A stretch of 51,997 bases of DNA from contig JAFXAK010000001.1 of NCBI GenBank assembly GCA_017517135.1, positions 1 to 51,997 of the forward strand, written 5' to 3'. The notes below the pieces were generated by a model that was not told the DNA's origin, did not search any database, and saw nothing but the letters and a program-made list of their open reading frames with translations. The position numbers were made by a program, and so were the translations under genes. Of the stretch, positions 32,121-41,339 are shown piece after piece (position 1 is the stretch's first letter; each line of letters begins with the position of its first letter). The DNA is from Clostridia bacterium (GTDB lineage: Bacteria; Bacillota; Clostridia; Oscillospirales; Acutalibacteraceae).

Positions 32121-34580
32121 ATGAAAAAGTTAAGAGAGAAAACGGTGTTAATAAGTGTTATTACCACCATTATGTTCGGCTTGCTTGTTTATGCTGCATA
32201 TTCACTCTGGTACATATTTTACGGTACAGAAAGCGGTGCTGATGTTCATCTGTATACCGTGCTTTCAGGCTCAGCGCTCGGCTGGTTCGCGGTTGTGTTC
32301 TTACACAGCATATTAAAAAATGTCGGTTGGATAAAGAGTATTATTGCTTTCCTGGCAGGCAATGCCCTGTTTCAGGGCGTAATCTGGGGAATAAACTCTG
32401 AAATCAATTATACCTGTCATGATAATGAGCCTGTTATTATAAAAACATATACCGTTGCATTTGCGTTATCCGCAGTTCTGCTCGGTGTAAGCTTTGCTTT
32501 GAGAGCAAAAAGGAAAAATGCAATAGTAAATTCTTTACTGGCAGTTATCTATTTTGTCGGCTCTTTGGTGGGGGTGTATATTTTCAATCAGGATAACATA
32601 AAAGCACTCGAATACAAGAAAAATATTAAATTTGATACAATTTCAGCCGAAGAAATGAATATCACAGACAAAGAAAAATCCTATGCTTTGCAATGGTATG
32701 AGAGTAATTTCCTGAATGAAAATTCATGTTATCCGTTTACCTTCAAGGTTGACGGAGAAGAGTTCAATCCCGCTGAGTGGAAAAAAAGCATTGATTCTTC
32801 CGCAGAAGAGGGTAGTATTTATCATTGCGGAAAAACAGAATATATTACCTTTACAAATGAAGACAAAGGCTTAAGTGTTGTTGTTGAGGTAACTGTTTTT
32901 GAAGAAAACGCCACTTTCCAATGGACTGTTTATATCACCAATACCTCAAAGGAGAATTCGGGGGTTATAAGTGATTTTTATGCACTCAACTATTCCTTTG
33001 ATTTAGGCAAGGCAGACCTTTACTATTCAAAGGGAAGCGATACCGCAGCAGCAGACTTCTCACTTATAAAGAAGACCTTGACTTCTTCCGAAAAGAGCTT
33101 TTCGGGTGCTGACGGTAAGCCTACCGAAACCTATCTGCCGTATTTTAACATAAACGGTGAAAAAGGCGGTATGCTTCTCGGCATCGGTTGGACAGGTCAA
33201 TGGAATGCTGTGATGAAAGAAAATCAGGGAAGCACACAAATAGGTGTTAAACAGGAGCATCTTGAAGCATATCTGCTTCCGGGTGAAGAAATCCGATCAC
33301 CGCTTGTTTCTTTAAGCTATTATGACAATTCAAATCCTCTCAAAGGCTTTAACCTTTTCAGAAATTGGATTATGGACTGCGTTTATCCTGAAAGCGTTAC
33401 ACAGAATCATTACACCGTTATGGAAGTTGCAGGGCCTATGTCAACAAGAACTTCCGATGAAATCATTGAAATTCTTGACGGCATAGATGAGAGCATTTAT
33501 GAACAGACAGACGCATTCTGGATGGATGCAGGCTGGTACAGCTATAATGAAGGCTGGTATGACGGTGTCGGCAACTGGACTGTTGACACATCAAGATATG
33601 ATAACGGTATATCGGAGCTGTCAGGTTATGCTGCAAATAAGGGACTCGGACATGTTCTCTGGTATGAGCCCGAAAGAGTTTATCCCGGTACCGAGTTTCA
33701 CAAAATCGGCTCCGAAAATGAGCAATGGCTTATTGATGTAGGCAATGAAAACATTATGTGGAACCTTGCCAATGAGGAAGCTTTTGACTATTATTGCGAA
33801 TATCTTCTGAATTCAATGAAAGAAAATGGTATCACCATTTACCGACAGGACTTCAACTTTGCTCCTCTGGAATACTGGCAGAAAGCCGACAATGAGTATT
33901 ATGGCGGCAGAACAGGTATCTGCGAAAATCATTATATAACCAATCTTTACAGATATCTTGATTATCTTTATGAAAATATCGAAGGTCTTATTATCGACAA
34001 CTGTGCTTCAGGCGGTAAGCGTCTTGATCTTGAAATGACTTACCGCAGTATTGCTTTTTGGAGAAGTGACTATAACTGTGACTATCATTCAGACCTGTTT
34101 GAAGCAACTCAGTCACATACATACGGTATTTCATTCTGGCTTCCTATAACAGGAAGCGCACAGTATATGATGAATGAATATTCCGCAAGGTCAGATATTA
34201 TGCCCTTGATGCTGATGGACTTCTATGCACATAAAAATCCTGATTTCGGCTTTTACCATGAACAAAGAGAGCTGATGGCAGGTAACTATTATCCTCTTGA
34301 TTTCGGCAGCTTTGACAAGAACAAAATGCTTTCCATGCAATTTGCATCTGATGATGCGCTTTCGGGAACAGTGCTTGTTTATAAGAGAAGCGCGGTAAAC
34401 GATAAGGAGTATACCGTTAAGCTCAACGGTCTTTTCTCAGATAAAACATATAATGTTTATGATATTGATACTCCCGATACGCTTTACACCTTAACAGGTG
34501 AAGAGCTTATGACAAAGGGACTGACTATAGAGCTTCCCGACGGAGAAAAAGCAATAATCTTAATGTATAGCGTAAAATAA
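32121..34580 (+). CDS. Membrane-anchored GH36-like alpha-galactosidase
   Basis: The first 155 residues contain five membrane helices (about 9-29, 43-66, 70-87, 103-122, 130-151). The catalytic part resembles GH36/clan GH-D: FWMDAGWYS, VLWYEPERV, nucleophile Asp577 in YRQDFN, NCASGGKRLDLEM, and acid/base Asp650 in FWRSDYN, followed by a C-terminal beta domain. The basic N-terminus and five helices predict an outside catalytic domain. GH36 enzymes are normally soluble or exported with a signal peptide, so this membrane module is unusual. 819 aa. Alpha-galactosidase specificity is likely but not proven; other alpha-galactoside or alpha-N-acetylgalactosaminide activity is possible. Confidence 0.85.
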   Translation: MKKLREKTVLISVITTIMFGLLVYAAYSLWYIFYGTESGADVHLYTVLSGSALGWFAVVFLHSILKNVGWIKSIIAFLAGNALFQGVIWGINSEINYTCHDNEPVIIKTYTVAFALSAVLLGVSFALRAKRKNAIVNSLLAVIYFVGSLVGVYIFNQDNIKALEYKKNIKFDTISAEEMNITDKEKSYALQWYESNFLNENSCYPFTFKVDGEEFNPAEWKKSIDSSAEEGSIYHCGKTEYITFTNEDKGLSVVVEVTVFEENATFQWTVYITNTSKENSGVISDFYALNYSFDLGKADLYYSKGSDTAAADFSLIKKTLTSSEKSFSGADGKPTETYLPYFNINGEKGGMLLGIGWTGQWNAVMKENQGSTQIGVKQEHLEAYLLPGEEIRSPLVSLSYYDNSNPLKGFNLFRNWIMDCVYPESVTQNHYTVMEVAGPMSTRTSDEIIEILDGIDESIYEQTDAFWMDAGWYSYNEGWYDGVGNWTVDTSRYDNGISELSGYAANKGLGHVLWYEPERVYPGTEFHKIGSENEQWLIDVGNENIMWNLANEEAFDYYCEYLLNSMKENGITIYRQDFNFAPLEYWQKADNEYYGGRTGICENHYITNLYRYLDYLYENIEGLIIDNCASGGKRLDLEMTYRSIAFWRSDYNCDYHSDLFEATQSHTYGISFWLPITGSAQYMMNEYSARSDIMPLMLMDFYAHKNPDFGFYHEQRELMAGNYYPLDFGSFDKNKMLSMQFASDDALSGTVLVYKRSAVNDKEYTVKLNGLFSDKTYNVYDIDTPDTLYTLTGEELMTKGLTIELPDGEKAIILMYSVK

Positions 34581-34598
34581 ACTCATCAAAAACACATC

Positions 34599-34637
34599 GC
34601 CGCAGACTGATTTGTTCAGCCTGCGGCAGTTTTTTTT
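34599..34637 (+). terminator. Terminator between the GH36-like gene and the nudix gene
   Basis: GCCGCAG and CTGCGGC pair around a 15-base loop, followed by eight T. The minus-strand side has a TGTTTTTG tract, so it may also end the aromatic operon. Confidence 0.8.
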
Positions 34638-34641
34638 GCAC

Positions 34642-35097
34642 TTATTTGAATTCACCGATTTTTTCTTCCGTTTCCGACCAGTTATAGTAAAGCTCATCGA
34701 AACAATCATTCATAAAAAGCTTTATGTATTTGTTGAAATTAGGGGAGAGCTCTTCGTTTTGCAATTCATCGGGATGAATCCAGAAAACCTCACCCTCATC
34801 GGTTTCTTTTATAAGCTCGCCCGAAAAGGAATTTGTTTTGTAGCAAAGCACAACATATCTTTTGCCCGTGTCCTTGTTGTACCAGTTGATAAAGCCGCAG
34901 AAACGCACATTTTTAATGTCAAGTCCCGTTTCTTCCTTTACCTCTCTTACAGCGCTGTCAACAAAGCTTTCGTTTCTTTCAATGTGACCGCCGGGAAAGG
35001 AAAGGCCGCACCAGTATTTTTTCCGTCTTTGAACAAGCACCTCATTATTTTCGGGGTTTTGTATCATTACCATATTGGTAAGCTCAATATCAAGCAT
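34642..35097 (-). CDS. Nudix hydrolase (MutT-like)
   Basis: Hydrolyses a nucleoside diphosphate derivative. The full Nudix box is GGHIERNESFVDSAVREVKEETG (listed as its ends: GGHIERNES, REVKEETG near residues 37-60), with all Glu ligands present. 151 aa. N-terminal DIELTNMVMIQNPENNEVLVQRR and the WIHPDEL segment fit 8-oxo-dGTP/dATP diphosphatase-like members. It is the last gene of the aromatic operon, 11 bases after the DAHP synthase stop, an unexplained association. Confidence 0.9.
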   Translation of the reverse strand: MLDIELTNMVMIQNPENNEVLVQRRKKYWCGLSFPGGHIERNESFVDSAVREVKEETGLDIKNVRFCGFINWYNKDTGKRYVVLCYKTNSFSGELIKETDEGEVFWIHPDELQNEELSPNFNKYIKLFMNDCFDELYYNWSETEEKIGEFK

Positions 35098-35108
35098 AAT
35101 ATATCACC

Positions 35109-36140
35109 TTATAAAAGCTCTGCGATATCGTAAATCAGCTTTTGGGTTTTCTCCCAGCCAAGACAGGGGTCTGTTATGGATTTGCCGTAAACCTCATCGG
35201 GGCCTATGGGCTGACAGCCGTCTTCAAGATAGCTTTCAATTATAAAGCCCTTGAACATTTTTGCAATGTCGGTATTGTGTCTGCAGGAGTGCAGAACCTC
35301 TTTGCAGATACGGGGCTGTTCTGCATACTTTTTACCGGAATTTGAGTGGTTTGCATCAACTATGACAGCAGGATTTTCAAGTCCTGATTTCATATATATT
35401 TCACAAAGCGAAGCAAGGTCCTCATAGTGGTAGTTGGGGAGGCTCTTGCCGTGCTTGTCAACATAGCCTCTGAGAATTGCGTGAGCTAAAGGATTGCCTG
35501 TTGTTGTTACATCCCAGCCTCTGTAAATAAACTGATGTGAGTGATGAGCCGCTGTGACGGCGTTCATCATTACCGAAAGGTCACCGCTTGTGGGGTTTTT
35601 CATACCTACGGGAACGGTGATACCGCTTGAAACAAGACGGTGCTCCTGATTTTCAACACTTCTCGCACCTACTGCAACATAAGACATAAGGTCAGATAAA
35701 TACCAATAGTTTGTGGGATAGAGCATTTCGTCTGCCGTTGAAAGTCCGAGCTCTGTCAGCACTCTGGTGTGCAGAGAACGGATTGCAACAATACCCTTGA
35801 AGGGATTGGGCTTATCGTTGGGATCGGGCTGATGAAGCATACCCTTATAGCCGTCACCCGTTGTGCGGGGCTTATTGGTGTATACGCGGGGAATTATGAT
35901 AAGCTTATCTGCAACATCGTCCTGAACTCTTCTGAGACGGGTGCAGTATTCAAAAACAGCATCCTCTCTGTCTGCCGAGCAGGGGCCTATGATGAGAAGC
36001 TTTTTGTCGCTATCGCCTTTGATAACTTCTGCAATATTTTTATCTGTCTGCTCTTTTATCTGAGTTGCGGCAAAAGATACGGGGTACATCTCCTTGACTT
36101 CAACGGGTAAGGGAAGCTTGCGGTTGAATTCCATAGCCAT
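35109..36140 (-). CDS. aroF: DAHP synthase, class I (3-deoxy-7-phosphoheptulonate synthase)
   Basis: Condenses erythrose 4-phosphate and phosphoenolpyruvate, the committed step of the shikimate pathway. Class I-alpha signature: IGPCSAD with a metal-ligand Cys near residue 53, PRVYTNKPRTTGDGYKG near 84, VGARSVENQEHR near 158, PVGMKNPTSGD near 176, VIVDANHSNSGK near 264 with the metal-ligand His, and DPCLGWE near 330. 343 aa, usual length. AAAGGAG precedes the ATG by nine bases. Feedback class (Phe-, Tyr- or Trp-sensitive) cannot be read safely; the gene symbol is therefore tentative. It is oddly near the end of the operon rather than first. Confidence 0.93.
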   Translation of the reverse strand: MAMEFNRKLPLPVEVKEMYPVSFAATQIKEQTDKNIAEVIKGDSDKKLLIIGPCSADREDAVFEYCTRLRRVQDDVADKLIIIPRVYTNKPRTTGDGYKGMLHQPDPNDKPNPFKGIVAIRSLHTRVLTELGLSTADEMLYPTNYWYLSDLMSYVAVGARSVENQEHRLVSSGITVPVGMKNPTSGDLSVMMNAVTAAHHSHQFIYRGWDVTTTGNPLAHAILRGYVDKHGKSLPNYHYEDLASLCEIYMKSGLENPAVIVDANHSNSGKKYAEQPRICKEVLHSCRHNTDIAKMFKGFIIESYLEDGCQPIGPDEVYGKSITDPCLGWEKTQKLIYDIAELL

Positions 36141-36169
36141 AATATTTTTCTCCTTTTAACATCCTTGAT

Positions 36170-36595
36170 TTATGATAATTTATTTCTTAAATATTCAACG
36201 GCTTCCTTGTAACCGTCAAAGCCGTGACCTGCTATTGTTTTTTCCGCATAAAGTGACACGAAAGAGAATTTGCGGAAGTCCTCTCTTGAATTGATGTCAG
36301 AAATATGCACCTCTACTGTAGGAATATTTACTGCCTTTAATGCATCAAGAATTGCAACGCTTGTGTGGGTGTATGCGGCAGGATTTATAACAATTCCGTC
36401 TGTATCAAAGCGTGCTGCCTGAATCTTATCAACAATATCACCCTCGTGATTTGACTGATATAATTCGTAATCAACTCCGTCGAGAGCCTCTTTGAGTAAG
36501 TTGCAAAGGTCTTCATAAGTGCTTTTTCCGTATATCCCCGGCTCTCTTACCCCCAAAAGGTTGAGATTAGGGCCGTTTATTACAAGAATTTTCAT
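36170..36595 (-). CDS. aroQ: 3-dehydroquinate dehydratase, type II
   Basis: Dehydrates 3-dehydroquinate to 3-dehydroshikimate. Type II signature: ILVINGPNLNLLGVREPGIYG at the N-terminus (core NGPNLNLLG and the catalytic Tyr in IYG), QSNHEGDIVDKIQ near 50, INPAAYTHTSVAI near 74, and VEVHISDINSREDFR near 97. 141 aa, normal. Overlaps the aroEK stop by four bases. Confidence 0.96.
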   Translation of the reverse strand: MKILVINGPNLNLLGVREPGIYGKSTYEDLCNLLKEALDGVDYELYQSNHEGDIVDKIQAARFDTDGIVINPAAYTHTSVAILDALKAVNIPTVEVHISDINSREDFRKFSFVSLYAEKTIAGHGFDGYKEAVEYLRNKLS

Positions 36596-37830
36596 AGCTT
36601 TACCGCCTTTAATATATTTTCAACTGTTTTTTTAACATCCTTTTCGCAGTCTGCCTTCACATCGCAAAAGGAGAGGTACAAGGGAAGCCTTGTTTCATAC
36701 ATTTTTTCAAGATTTCCCTTTTGAGAAAGAGGTCTGCCGTCGGTTGAAAGCTCATTTATGTCTCTTTCGATAAAAACAATTCTGCCGTTTTCGTGCAAGG
36801 GAAGATAGTTTTCCTGTCTTGTTACAACACCGCCGCCCGTTGCAATAACAAGTCCCGAGCGTTTTGCTGTCTGCTTTACGGCTTCGTGTTCAATTTTTCT
36901 GAAATGCTCTTCACCGTACTGCGAGAAAATTTCGGGGATAGACATTCCCGCCATCTCTGCAATAAGCTCATCGGTGTCAACAAATTCTCTTCCGAGAACT
37001 TCTGCCAATTTTTTTCCCGCCGTGCTTTTACCGCTTGAGGGCATTCCTATAAGTACAATATTTTCACTCTGTTTCGCGATTTCCTGAGTGATACGCTTGT
37101 TTTCGCTGTCATCAATGGTACAGTCAAGAAAATATTCGCAAGCCTTTTTTGCCTGAGATACGAGCATCACAAGTCCGTTGATAAAGGGGATGCCGAGCCT
37201 TTCAGCCTGACAAAGAAGCGAGGTTCTTGCAGGATTATATATAAGGTCAAGCACTCCCGAAAGAGCCGGGAACATTTCAAGATTTACGGGGGACACACCG
37301 TTGTTCGGGTACATTCCCACGGGTGTTGTGTTTACTATTACATCCGCATCGCTGTGAAGAGTAATGTTGCTGTAATTCACTTCACCCGTTCTTGATACTG
37401 AAATAATCTCAGCGGCTTCAAGGTCCTGTAATACGGTTTTTACGGTAAGAGAAGCGCCTCCCGTGCCTAAAACAAGCACCTTTTTGTGTTTAACTGTAAC
37501 ACCTAAGCTTTTTATCATATGCATAAAGCCGTAATAATCGGTATTGTAGCCGAAAAGCTTACCGTCTTTTTTTACTATAGTGTTGACCGAGCCGATTTTC
37601 TGTGCTTCATCTGAAATGAAATCAAGAAAGGGCATAACGGTTTTTTTATAGGGTATTGTAACATTCATAGCATCAAGAGGACAGCTTTTAAGAAAAGCTC
37701 CAACCTCGTTTTCCGGCATTTCATATAGCTTATATTCGTAATCTGCTAAAAGGGCGTGTATCTGCGGAGAAAAGCTGTGTGAGAGATGCTCACCCAAGAG
37801 TCCGCATTTAAAATTATCGGTATGTATCAT
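36592..37830 (-). CDS. Shikimate dehydrogenase-shikimate kinase fusion (AroE-AroK)
   Basis: Bifunctional enzyme. Residues 1-250 are AroE: GLLGEHLSHSFSPQIH at 10-25 (substrate loop), MNVTIPYKKTV near 55 with the catalytic Lys, GSVNTIVKKDG, GYNTDYYGFM, and VLGTGGASLTV for NADP binding. Residues about 255-412 are AroK: VLIGMPSSGKSTAGKKLA with the P-loop, FVDTDELIAE, IATGGGVVTRQEN and RPLSQKGN. Both active sites look complete. The fusion lets two non-adjacent pathway steps' products (shikimate, shikimate 3-phosphate) be made by one chain. Nine bases after pheA. Confidence 0.94.
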   Translation of the reverse strand: MIHTDNFKCGLLGEHLSHSFSPQIHALLADYEYKLYEMPENEVGAFLKSCPLDAMNVTIPYKKTVMPFLDFISDEAQKIGSVNTIVKKDGKLFGYNTDYYGFMHMIKSLGVTVKHKKVLVLGTGGASLTVKTVLQDLEAAEIISVSRTGEVNYSNITLHSDADVIVNTTPVGMYPNNGVSPVNLEMFPALSGVLDLIYNPARTSLLCQAERLGIPFINGLVMLVSQAKKACEYFLDCTIDDSENKRITQEIAKQSENIVLIGMPSSGKSTAGKKLAEVLGREFVDTDELIAEMAGMSIPEIFSQYGEEHFRKIEHEAVKQTAKRSGLVIATGGGVVTRQENYLPLHENGRIVFIERDINELSTDGRPLSQKGNLEKMYETRLPLYLSFCDVKADCEKDVKKTVENILKAVKL

Positions 37831-37839
37831 AGCTTTACC

Positions 37840-38997
37840 TCAGGAAATAAATTCGGAGAAGCTGCCGAGATATCTGAAATCCTCGCATTGAGTTTCAAGC
37901 TCTGAGAGGAGATTCTGCAGTCTCGGAGAATATACGGGCGCTTCAAGATCGAAATAGAACATAAATTCAAAATCTCTGTCGGGCAAAGGACGCGATTCAA
38001 GCTTTGATAAATTTATTCCTTGTGAGAAACAATGCGAAAGCAGAGAATAAAGCGAGCCGGGACGGTTTTCGGTGATAGCCATAACCGTTGTTTTTTCGGC
38101 ACCCGGATAGATTTCAAGATTTTTTGAAATGCAGATGAAGCGTGTGTGGTTGTTATCCGTGTTCTGCACACCGTCAACGAGCTTCTGAAGACCGTAGAGG
38201 GATGCACAGTGTCTTGAGGATAGGGCGGCTAAGTCAATTCTGCCCGACTGTGCCACCATCTGAGCCGCAACGGCGGTGTTAGCACAGGGAGTTACCTTTA
38301 TATCGGGGTGAGCTTTAAGAAATTCGGAGCATTGGTTTATTGCCTGCTCGTGTGAGAAGATTTCTTTTATGTCTTCTGTTTTTGCTCCGGGAAGTGCCAA
38401 AAGATTGTGGTCAATTTTCAGTCTGTGGGAACGCACAATATAAAATTTGTGCTTTAAGATAAGGTCAAATATTTTTGTAACTGAGCCTGCGGTGCTGTTT
38501 TCTATAGGCAGAACACCGTACTGACATTCTCCGTTTTCTATAGCTTCAAAAACCGCATCAAAGGAACGGTAGTATTTTATATCGGGCAGAGAAAAAATCT
38601 TTTCTGCCGCAATCTGTGAATACGCACCCTCAACACCCTGACAGGCAACACTTGCCTTCTCGGGGAAAAGTCTGGGGGTATTTTCTATAGCTTCGTTTAT
38701 CTGAGAAATGAGTTCTTTGTTCTCGTTCATCAATTTGTGCTGATATGAACGCGAAAGTGACATAAGTGTTGAATAGAGAACTCTTGTGTAGCTCGAAAAT
38801 TCTTCACCCGCAAGGTCGGATACCTTAGTGAGAAGACTTCTTTCTCTTGCCGCATCAAGCACGGGAAGGCCTGCATTTTTTTTGTACTGTGCAACGCCTG
38901 ACGCAACCTTCATTCTCTTTTTGAAAAGCTCAACCAGTTCTCTGTCTATACTGTCTATTTCCTGTCTGAGTTCGTTGAGGGACAGCTCTTTATCCAT
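37840..38997 (-). CDS. pheA: Chorismate mutase/prephenate dehydratase (PheA)
   Basis: Bifunctional enzyme leading to phenylpyruvate. Residues about 4-92 are an AroQ-type chorismate mutase (LRQEIDSIDRELVELFKKRM, VAQYKKNAGLPVLDAARE by core). The prephenate dehydratase part covers about 118-290: CQGVEGAYSQIAAEKIF, GVLPIENSTAGSV and the catalytic NNHTRFICI. The ACT domain covers about 305-375, with GSLYSLLSHCFSQGIN and KLESRPLPDRDFEFMF; ESRP is the Phe-binding element, so feedback by Phe is likely. 385 aa, one base before aroC's stop region on the same strand. Confidence 0.95.
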   Translation of the reverse strand: MDKELSLNELRQEIDSIDRELVELFKKRMKVASGVAQYKKNAGLPVLDAARERSLLTKVSDLAGEEFSSYTRVLYSTLMSLSRSYQHKLMNENKELISQINEAIENTPRLFPEKASVACQGVEGAYSQIAAEKIFSLPDIKYYRSFDAVFEAIENGECQYGVLPIENSTAGSVTKIFDLILKHKFYIVRSHRLKIDHNLLALPGAKTEDIKEIFSHEQAINQCSEFLKAHPDIKVTPCANTAVAAQMVAQSGRIDLAALSSRHCASLYGLQKLVDGVQNTDNNHTRFICISKNLEIYPGAEKTTVMAITENRPGSLYSLLSHCFSQGINLSKLESRPLPDRDFEFMFYFDLEAPVYSPRLQNLLSELETQCEDFRYLGSFSEFIS

Positions 38998-38998
38998 C

Positions 38999-40090
38999 TT
39001 ATTCAGCCTCCTTTTTATCGAGCAGCATATCGATAAGTGCTATTGCTGCAGCCGCCTGAATTACGGGAACGGCTCTGGGTACTATACAGGGATCGTGTCT
39101 GCCCTTTATTGCCAGCCTTACATTTTTCTTTTCCTTTAAGGAAACGCTGTCCTGCTCCAAAGCTATTGAGGGAGTGGGCTTGAAGGCAGCGGTAAATATA
39201 AGGGGCATACCGTTTGTCATTCCCCCGAGAATGCCTCCGCAGTTGTTTGTTTTTGTTCTGACTGTGTCTTCGTCATAATAGAAAGCATCGTTGTTTTCTA
39301 TACCGGTCATCTGTGATGAGCTGAAGCCTGCACCGAATTCAACGCCCTTGACGGCAGGGATTGAAAAAACGATTGACGCAATTCTGCCCTCTGCGCCTGC
39401 AAATAAATGCTCACCTAAGCCTGCGGGAAGTCCCGTAACGGCACATTCAACCGTACCGCCCACGGAATTGCCCTCTTGCCGCATTTCTTCAATCAGCTGC
39501 TGCATTTTTGCCCTGTTTTCATCATTCAGTACGGGGAAACGGCTGTCATCAAGTAAAGAAAGCATTTCGGTATCAGGGTTTACCTTGTCAAACGGGGTAT
39601 CGTATATATTGCCTATTGAATTTATGTGGGCAAAAATCTCTATGCCTTTTTCTTTGAGGTACTGTCTGCAGAGTGCACCCGCAATGCACATCAGAGAGGT
39701 AAGTCTGCCCGAGAAATGTCCGCCGCCTCTGAGGTCTACCGTGTCGCCGTATTTCATAACAGCGGCAAAATCCGCGTGTGACGGACGGGGGATGTCCGTC
39801 ACCGAGCTGTAGTCGGATGAATGTTGATTTTGGTTATATATAACAGCGTGTATTCTTTCTCCCGTGGTAATACCGTCTTTTACGCCCGAAAGAAATACGG
39901 GCATATCCTTTTCCTTTCGCGGAGTTGACCATTTGTCATTACCGGGAGCGCGTCTTTGCATAAATTTCAGGAGTGCATCCTCGTCTATTTTCATTCCCTT
40001 GGGGAAGTTATCAAGAAGCATCTCTATTTTTTCATCGTGGGAGCCACCTTCAATGAACAGCTTTATGTTGTTGCCGTATGGAGCTAACAT
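38999..40090 (-). CDS. aroC: Chorismate synthase
   Basis: Makes chorismate from 5-enolpyruvylshikimate 3-phosphate with reduced FMN. Signature segments: RRAPGNDKWSTPRKEKD near 46-62, RPSHADFAAVMKYG near 103, RGGGHFSGRLTSLMCIAGALC near 121 (core GGGHFSGR), and GILGGMTNGMPL near 286. The N-terminal loop that usually reads FGESHG is EGGSHDEK here, keeping the His but not the flanking residues. 363 aa, normal. The start lies one base after the aroA stop. Confidence 0.93.
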   Translation of the reverse strand: MLAPYGNNIKLFIEGGSHDEKIEMLLDNFPKGMKIDEDALLKFMQRRAPGNDKWSTPRKEKDMPVFLSGVKDGITTGERIHAVIYNQNQHSSDYSSVTDIPRPSHADFAAVMKYGDTVDLRGGGHFSGRLTSLMCIAGALCRQYLKEKGIEIFAHINSIGNIYDTPFDKVNPDTEMLSLLDDSRFPVLNDENRAKMQQLIEEMRQEGNSVGGTVECAVTGLPAGLGEHLFAGAEGRIASIVFSIPAVKGVEFGAGFSSSQMTGIENNDAFYYDEDTVRTKTNNCGGILGGMTNGMPLIFTAAFKPTPSIALEQDSVSLKEKKNVRLAIKGRHDPCIVPRAVPVIQAAAAIALIDMLLDKKEAE

Positions 40091-40091
40091 T

Positions 40092-41339
40092 TCAGTTCCT
40101 CTTTTCGTCAGAGAGTTTATAAAAATCCTTCCAGAAATCGGGATAAGATTTTTTTACGGCTTCACTGCCGTTTATTGTTACTTTATTTTCACACAGCGTT
40201 GCCGCAACGGCACCGCTCATTGCAATTCTGTGGTCGTTGCCCGAGGAAAATTCACCGCCCGAAAGGGGACAACCCGTGATTTCCAGACCGTCGGGATTTA
40301 TTTTTACCTTTCCGCCGAGAGAAGTGAGCATATCGCAAACCGTCTGCAGTCTGTCACTTTCCTTTATTCTCAGCCTCTGTGCACCGTATATTTTTGTTGT
40401 ACCCTTTGCACTTGCGGCGGCAACGGAGAGTATCGGAACAAGGTCGGGAATCTGCGAAGCATCAATATCGGCAGCTTTAAGCTCACTCGGGAAAGCCGTG
40501 ACACTATTGCTTTCGCATATTACTTTTGCGCCGAGCTTTTTCAATTCATCAATGATTGCCTTGTCACCCTGCGCGGAGTTAAGTTCAAGTCCCGAAACGG
40601 TTATCGGCTTCTTGCCAACAACACCTGCCGTTATAAAGAATGCGGCATTTGACCAGTCACCCTTTGCGGTGATTTTTTCGGGAGAGTGCAGAGGATATGT
40701 TTTTGTTATTTTATATCCGTGTTCTGTTTTTTCAACGGGACAGCCAAAGCTTCTGAGTGCATTTACCGTCATATCAATATAAGGTGCACTTTCGGTCTTG
40801 CCCGTAATTTCAATTTCACCGCCCGAAACAGAGAGCATAAAAAGAAGTCCGCTTATAAACTGTGAAGATACATTTCCCGCTATTGAGAAGAAATGTCCTT
40901 TGATGTCTGCTTTTACAAAAAGGGAAGAGCCGTTCCGGCGGAATACGGCACCGTTTTCTTCGAGTAACTCTTTAAGAGGGGAGAGAGGTCTTTCACTCAG
41001 TCTGCCTCTCATCAGAAATTCGGCTTCAACCCCCAAAATACACACAACGGGTATCAGAAAACGCAGAGTGGAGCCGGATTCATTACAGGGAAGAAGCGCT
41101 TTTTTCGGCAAGGACTGTATCGGACTTACCTCAAAAAATCCGTTTTTATATGTAATTACAGCACCCAATGCACGAAGACAGTCTGCAGTTGCATTTATGT
41201 CTTCGTTTGTGTCCTTACACTCGATTACGGTTTTTTTGTCTGCTAAAGCCGCACAGATGAGAAGCCTGTGCACTTCGGATTTTGATGTTATCGCTCTCAC
41301 TTCACCCGAGAGAACGGGGGAGAAAAGTGTTTCAGTCAT
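40092..41339 (-). CDS. aroA: 5-enolpyruvylshikimate-3-phosphate synthase
   Basis: Adds enolpyruvate to shikimate 3-phosphate. Motifs: ITSKSEVHRLLICAALAD (substrate loop, usually GDKSISHR), NESGSTLRFLIPV near 88, VSSQFISGLLFML near 158, GDWSNAAFFI near 228, DASQIPDLVPILSVAAASA near 298, RIKESDRL near 330, and DHRIAMSGAVAA near 374. The longer frame begins at 41366, but the ATG at 41339 fits the family start and overlaps the aroB stop (ATGACTGA), with GGGAG upstream. About 415 aa. The last residues end before aroC with one base between. Confidence 0.94.
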   Translation of the reverse strand: MTETLFSPVLSGEVRAITSKSEVHRLLICAALADKKTVIECKDTNEDINATADCLRALGAVITYKNGFFEVSPIQSLPKKALLPCNESGSTLRFLIPVVCILGVEAEFLMRGRLSERPLSPLKELLEENGAVFRRNGSSLFVKADIKGHFFSIAGNVSSQFISGLLFMLSVSGGEIEITGKTESAPYIDMTVNALRSFGCPVEKTEHGYKITKTYPLHSPEKITAKGDWSNAAFFITAGVVGKKPITVSGLELNSAQGDKAIIDELKKLGAKVICESNSVTAFPSELKAADIDASQIPDLVPILSVAAASAKGTTKIYGAQRLRIKESDRLQTVCDMLTSLGGKVKINPDGLEITGCPLSGGEFSSGNDHRIAMSGAVAATLCENKVTINGSEAVKKSYPDFWKDFYKLSDEKRN

